Shown here piece after piece: positions 61,365 through 64,000 of a stretch of 64,000 nt of DNA (position 1 is the first letter of the stretch; every line of letters starts with the position of its first letter). The notes under the pieces were generated by a model. The model ran no database searches. It saw nothing but the letters and a program-made list of their open reading frames with translations, and was not told the origin of the DNA. The stretch is from Paenibacillus curdlanolyticus YK9 (GTDB lineage Bacteria > Bacillota > Bacilli > Paenibacillales > Paenibacillaceae). The translations under genes and the position numbers were made by a program. Where the stretch lies: positions 186,001 to 250,000 of the forward strand of contig NZ_AEDD01000007.1 in NCBI RefSeq assembly GCF_000179615.1, read 5' to 3'.

Positions 61365-62183
61365 TTACCCTTTGACGCCCCCCAAGGCGATGCCTTCAAT
61401 GACCTGCTTCTGGCCGAACAAGAAAATAATAAGCAGCGGGATGATGGCCGATACGGCGGCTGCCATCGTCAGCGAGTAGAACTGACCGTAGATGTCCGAG
61501 AACTTGTTCATGGCGAGCTGCAGCGTATATAAACGGTCCGACCGCAGAAAAATCAATGGATTCTGGTAGTCGTTCCAAGTCCAGATAAACCGCAAAATCG
61601 CATAGGTCGCAATTGCAGGCCGCATCAGCGGCAGCGCGACATTCAGAAATATTCTCGCATGCCCGGCACCATCGATTTTGGCAGCCTCCATAAACTCCTT
61701 GTTAATGCCGAGGAAAAACTGCCGGAGCATAAACGTGCCCAATACGCTAAAGCTGCCCAGCAAAATCAATCCCAAGTGCGTGTCGAACAGCTTCAGCTCT
61801 CTCATCAGCAAAAACTGCGGCACGATAATGCTCTGATAAGGCACCATATAGGTTGCCAGCACGACCAGGAACATGGCTTCGCGTCCGCGGAACTGCACCT
61901 TCGTGAAACCGTACGCAGCCATGCAGGACACGAGCACCGACGTAAAGGTCGTCAGTACGGTCACTTTAATCGTATTCCAATAATACAGGTAGAACGGGTA
62001 CTTGCCCCCCCATACTTCCTTGTAGTTGTCAAAATTAAATCGGCTCGGAATCCATTCGATCGGATAGTTGAACACATCCTGCTCGAATTTGAATGATGTG
62101 CTGATCATCCATATAAACGGCAAGAAGAAGAGAATTCCGAAGACTAGCATAACAGCCGTCAGGATGATTTTAGAAATGTTCAC
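61365..62183 (-). CDS. Sugar ABC permease, MalG/AraQ type
   Basis: A 272-residue permease with six helices. The coupling motif is EAAKIDGAGHARIFLNVALPLMRPA, located on the cytoplasmic loop, with IWTWNDYQNPL downstream. It pairs with the second permease to form the channel. GTG 62183 follows GAGGAGGAG with 8-bp spacing. Between this gene and the binding protein lies a ~105-bp gap without a terminator. Confidence 0.95.
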   Translation of the reverse strand: MNISKIILTAVMLVFGILFFLPFIWMISTSFKFEQDVFNYPIEWIPSRFNFDNYKEVWGGKYPFYLYYWNTIKVTVLTTFTSVLVSCMAAYGFTKVQFRGREAMFLVVLATYMVPYQSIIVPQFLLMRELKLFDTHLGLILLGSFSVLGTFMLRQFFLGINKEFMEAAKIDGAGHARIFLNVALPLMRPAIATYAILRFIWTWNDYQNPLIFLRSDRLYTLQLAMNKFSDIYGQFYSLTMAAAVSAIIPLLIIFLFGQKQVIEGIALGGVKG

Positions 62184-62198
62184 GCGTGACTCCTCCTC

Positions 62199-63122
62199 CT
62201 AGTAGTTGACCCATTTGCGTTGGCCGAGCCATTGAATGAGCGTAATCGCGAGCACGCATACGAACAGCACCATCGCAATCGCCGAGGCATAGCCCGTCTT
62301 CAAGCTCGTAAACGCCACCTCGTATAAGTAGTAGACCATGACCGAGCTGGAGTTCGCCGGTCCGCCCTTGGTCAGTACAGCGATCAAGTCGAACACTTTA
62401 AACGAGTAGACGACGCCAGTCACGAGCAGGAAGAAGGTCGTCGAGGAGATCATCGGCAGCGTAATGCGCTTGAATTGCTGCCAGGACGTCGCGCCGTCAA
62501 TGCTCGCCGCCTCGTACAAATCCTTCGGAATGTTTTGCAAGCCAGCCATGTAGATGATCATGTTGAAGCCAATCTGAACCCAGATCAGTATCAGCATGAC
62601 GGACGGCAGCGAGAAATGAATATCGGCCAGCCATTTTGGCGGGTTGTCCACGCCAAGCATCGTAAGAAACTGATTGATTGGGCCGAGCGACGGATGAAAC
62701 AGCACCTGAAAGACGACGGCCACTCCGACAACGCTCGAAATGTAAGGCATGAAATAAACGATTTTGAACAAATCCTTGAAATACACCTTGCCGTTGATCA
62801 GAATCGCAAGCAGCAGAGAAACGGCCATCGCCACCGGAATGGCGAGCATCAGAATAAAATTGTTTTTCATCGACGTTAGAAACGTTTCGTCGGTTGACAG
62901 CTTCTGAAAATTACCGAGCCCGACAAACCGAATGTCTCCGACGCCTCTTATAAAGCTCCAGTCCGTGAAGCTGATCAGCACCGAAGCGATAATCGGAATC
63001 AAGGTAATAAACAATGTTCCCAGCAGCATCGGGCCGACGAAGATCCATCCCGTCAGATTTTCCCGATAGTTCTGTGTCCGCTTCACCTTCTGCGGTTTTT
63101 CGACTACAACACCAGCCTCCAC
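62199..63122 (-). CDS. Sugar ABC permease, MalF/UgpA type
   Basis: A 307-residue permease with six helices and the coupling motif EAASIDGATSWQQFKRITLPMISS. Its partner is the permease encoded 15 bp downstream. GTG 63122 follows GAGGTGCGAGC. It is the first gene of the transporter operon; upstream lie a terminator and the GH30-like gene. The gap 63123-63220 contains the promoter region but no clear motif. Confidence 0.95.
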   Translation of the reverse strand: MEAGVVVEKPQKVKRTQNYRENLTGWIFVGPMLLGTLFITLIPIIASVLISFTDWSFIRGVGDIRFVGLGNFQKLSTDETFLTSMKNNFILMLAIPVAMAVSLLLAILINGKVYFKDLFKIVYFMPYISSVVGVAVVFQVLFHPSLGPINQFLTMLGVDNPPKWLADIHFSLPSVMLILIWVQIGFNMIIYMAGLQNIPKDLYEAASIDGATSWQQFKRITLPMISSTTFFLLVTGVVYSFKVFDLIAVLTKGGPANSSSVMVYYLYEVAFTSLKTGYASAIAMVLFVCVLAITLIQWLGQRKWVNY

Positions 63123-63220
63123 GCTCGCACCTCTTTCTGTTCGTTTTCATCATGATATAATTTTCGGAGCTATGGACGGCATCAACAATTGTTACTCATT
63201 CGAAAAATAATTTACTTCAT

Positions 63221-63258
63221 TAAAAAAAGCTTGCCGCCCGGCTCAGGGCAGCAAGCTT
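63221..63258 (-). terminator. Intrinsic terminator after the GH30-like gene
   Basis: On the minus strand AAGCTTGCTGCCC pairs with GGGCGGCAAGCTT (one mismatch or wobble) and TTTTT follows. Confidence 0.9.
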
Positions 63259-63272
63259 GCGTCGATTTGTCG

Positions 63273-64000
63273 TTAAAATTCGGAGAAGCTCGTAATCGAT
63301 TTGCCCGGCAGCGTAACCTGCACCGAGCCGCTCGTGACAGTCAAATCCGCCAGCTTCGCCAAGCTTTCCGTCGCGCTCGTGCGTCTGCCTGACAGCTTTG
63401 CCATCGTCAGACCGGATAAAGTCGTCGTAATCGCGCTGCTGCTGTTGTTGATGATGACGACCGACGCCCTTCCCGTTGCATTCGTCCCGGCAACGGATAT
63501 AAGATTGCTGTCGCTTGAGGAGGCCAGCACCCGCGTATCGCCCGGACGCAAGTATCGGCTGAATTGCCCCAAAGCGTAGAGCCGCTTATTGACGGCATAC
63601 GTATCATTCGGCTGCAGATTGATCAGCCCTTCTCCGGTCGTATTGGACGCCGGATTGACCGCCCACCAATACAGCCAGCCCCGCTCGCCCCGCTTCAAAT
63701 CGGCAGCGATCATATTCGCCCACTTCAAGCCGTCCGTAATCGTCGGATCGTTCGGATTTTGAAAATCGCATACCTCCGTGCTTAGCGTCGGCTTGCCGAA
63801 ATGGTTCACATCCGTATAGGCTCCGTAATCGTGCACCGATACGAAGTCCAGCTTGTTTCGCGTAGCCTCGCTCAGGTTCACCATGTAATTGTTCGAGGCG
63901 GTTCGGTTCGAGCCCTCCGGCGCACCGACCAGCACTCCTTGATTGAGGCTATGAATGGCGTCCGCCGCTTTGGCCAGCACGGTGTCCATCTCCTGATTCG
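63273..64000 (-). CDS. GH30-like glycoside hydrolase, 5' part outside window
   Basis: The minus-strand reading enters from the right edge, so only the C-terminal ~242 residues are seen. The visible part has LDFVSVHDYG, GKPTLSTEVCDF (likely strand carrying the nucleophile Glu), GWLYWWAVNPASN and RLYALGQFSRYLRPGDTRV, followed by a C-terminal beta-sandwich (VVIINNSSSAITTTLSG, GKSITSFSEF). These resemble GH30 enzymes, which include glucuronoxylanases and glucosylceramidase-like proteins. The exact substrate cannot be decided from this piece. It is transcribed toward the sugar ABC operon but is separated by a terminator. Confidence 0.75.
   Translation of the reverse strand, partial: NQEMDTVLAKAADAIHSLNQGVLVGAPEGSNRTASNNYMVNLSEATRNKLDFVSVHDYGAYTDVNHFGKPTLSTEVCDFQNPNDPTITDGLKWANMIAADLKRGERGWLYWWAVNPASNTTGEGLINLQPNDTYAVNKRLYALGQFSRYLRPGDTRVLASSSDSNLISVAGTNATGRASVVIINNSSSAITTTLSGLTMAKLSGRRTSATESLAKLADLTVTSGSVQVTLPGKSITSFSEF

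Overview
The window looks like a chromosomal segment of a Paenibacillaceae bacterium (Paenibacillus or Cohnella type Firmicute). Support comes from a moderately GC-rich sequence with strong AGGAGG-type ribosome binding sites, a split glycine decarboxylase (gcvPA and gcvPB), an LTA-synthase-family sulfatase, a DUF4023 micro-protein, a YesM/YesN-type two-component pair beside a carbohydrate ABC transporter, a GH74 xyloglucanase with X2 and CBM3 modules, and GlnR/TnrA boxes in front of nasBC. No rRNA or tRNA gene was seen.

Layout. 1-2.7 kb: truncated metallophosphoesterase and an MHYT-GGDEF-EAL c-di-GMP protein. 2.8-7.4 kb: glycine cleavage system, gcvH divergent from gcvT-gcvPA-gcvPB. 7.5-10.2 kb: LTA-synthase-like enzyme and PAP2 phosphatase. 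10.2-13.6 kb: a possible peptide-modification or signalling module, consisting of a class I isoprenoid-synthase-fold enzyme, a small precursor with a nitrile-hydratase-like (NHLP) leader ending in ...GYEW, and a convergent multi-TM histidine kinase. 13.8-18.2 kb: cupin, solute-binding lipoprotein and a second GGDEF-EAL protein. 18.4-23.0 kb: assimilatory nitrate reductase nasB-nasC behind two perfect GlnR/TnrA boxes. 23.5-25.3 kb: CWC protein, WYL regulator and an array of twelve 51-bp hairpin repeats. 25.4-27.4 kb: thioesterase and LysR regulator. 27.5-33.8 kb: a five-gene operon (AprA-like flavoprotein, 2x[4Fe-4S] ferredoxin, SsuABC/TauABC-type transporter) divergent from a regulator that fuses an excisionase-type HTH to a copy of the operon's own substrate-binding domain. 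33.8-36.2 kb: anchored protein, SPFH protein and a second 51-bp hairpin array. 36.5-39.8 kb: GH74 xyloglucanase. 39.9-42.6 kb: small membrane and secreted proteins, an orphan I-C-type CRISPR array and DUF4023. 42.9-49.4 kb: HAD phosphatase, M15 peptidase, and a SWIM protein overlapping a SNF2 helicase. 49.5-53.9 kb: RDD protein and an NAD salvage operon (NrtR-like Nudix regulator, frameshifted NAMPT-family gene, NMN adenylyltransferase) with matching operator-like elements. 54-64 kb: GH94 phosphorylase, YesN/YesM, a sugar ABC transporter and a truncated GH30-like hydrolase.

The strongest candidates for something new are the isoprenoid-synthase/NHLP-peptide pair (a ComQ-ComX-like arrangement on an unrelated leader), the HTH-SBP fusion regulator with its flavoprotein/ferredoxin/ABC operon and attenuator-like leader, and two separate arrays of one 51-bp hairpin repeat. 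All functional statements come from reading the sequence and recalling protein families; no database search or folding program was run.
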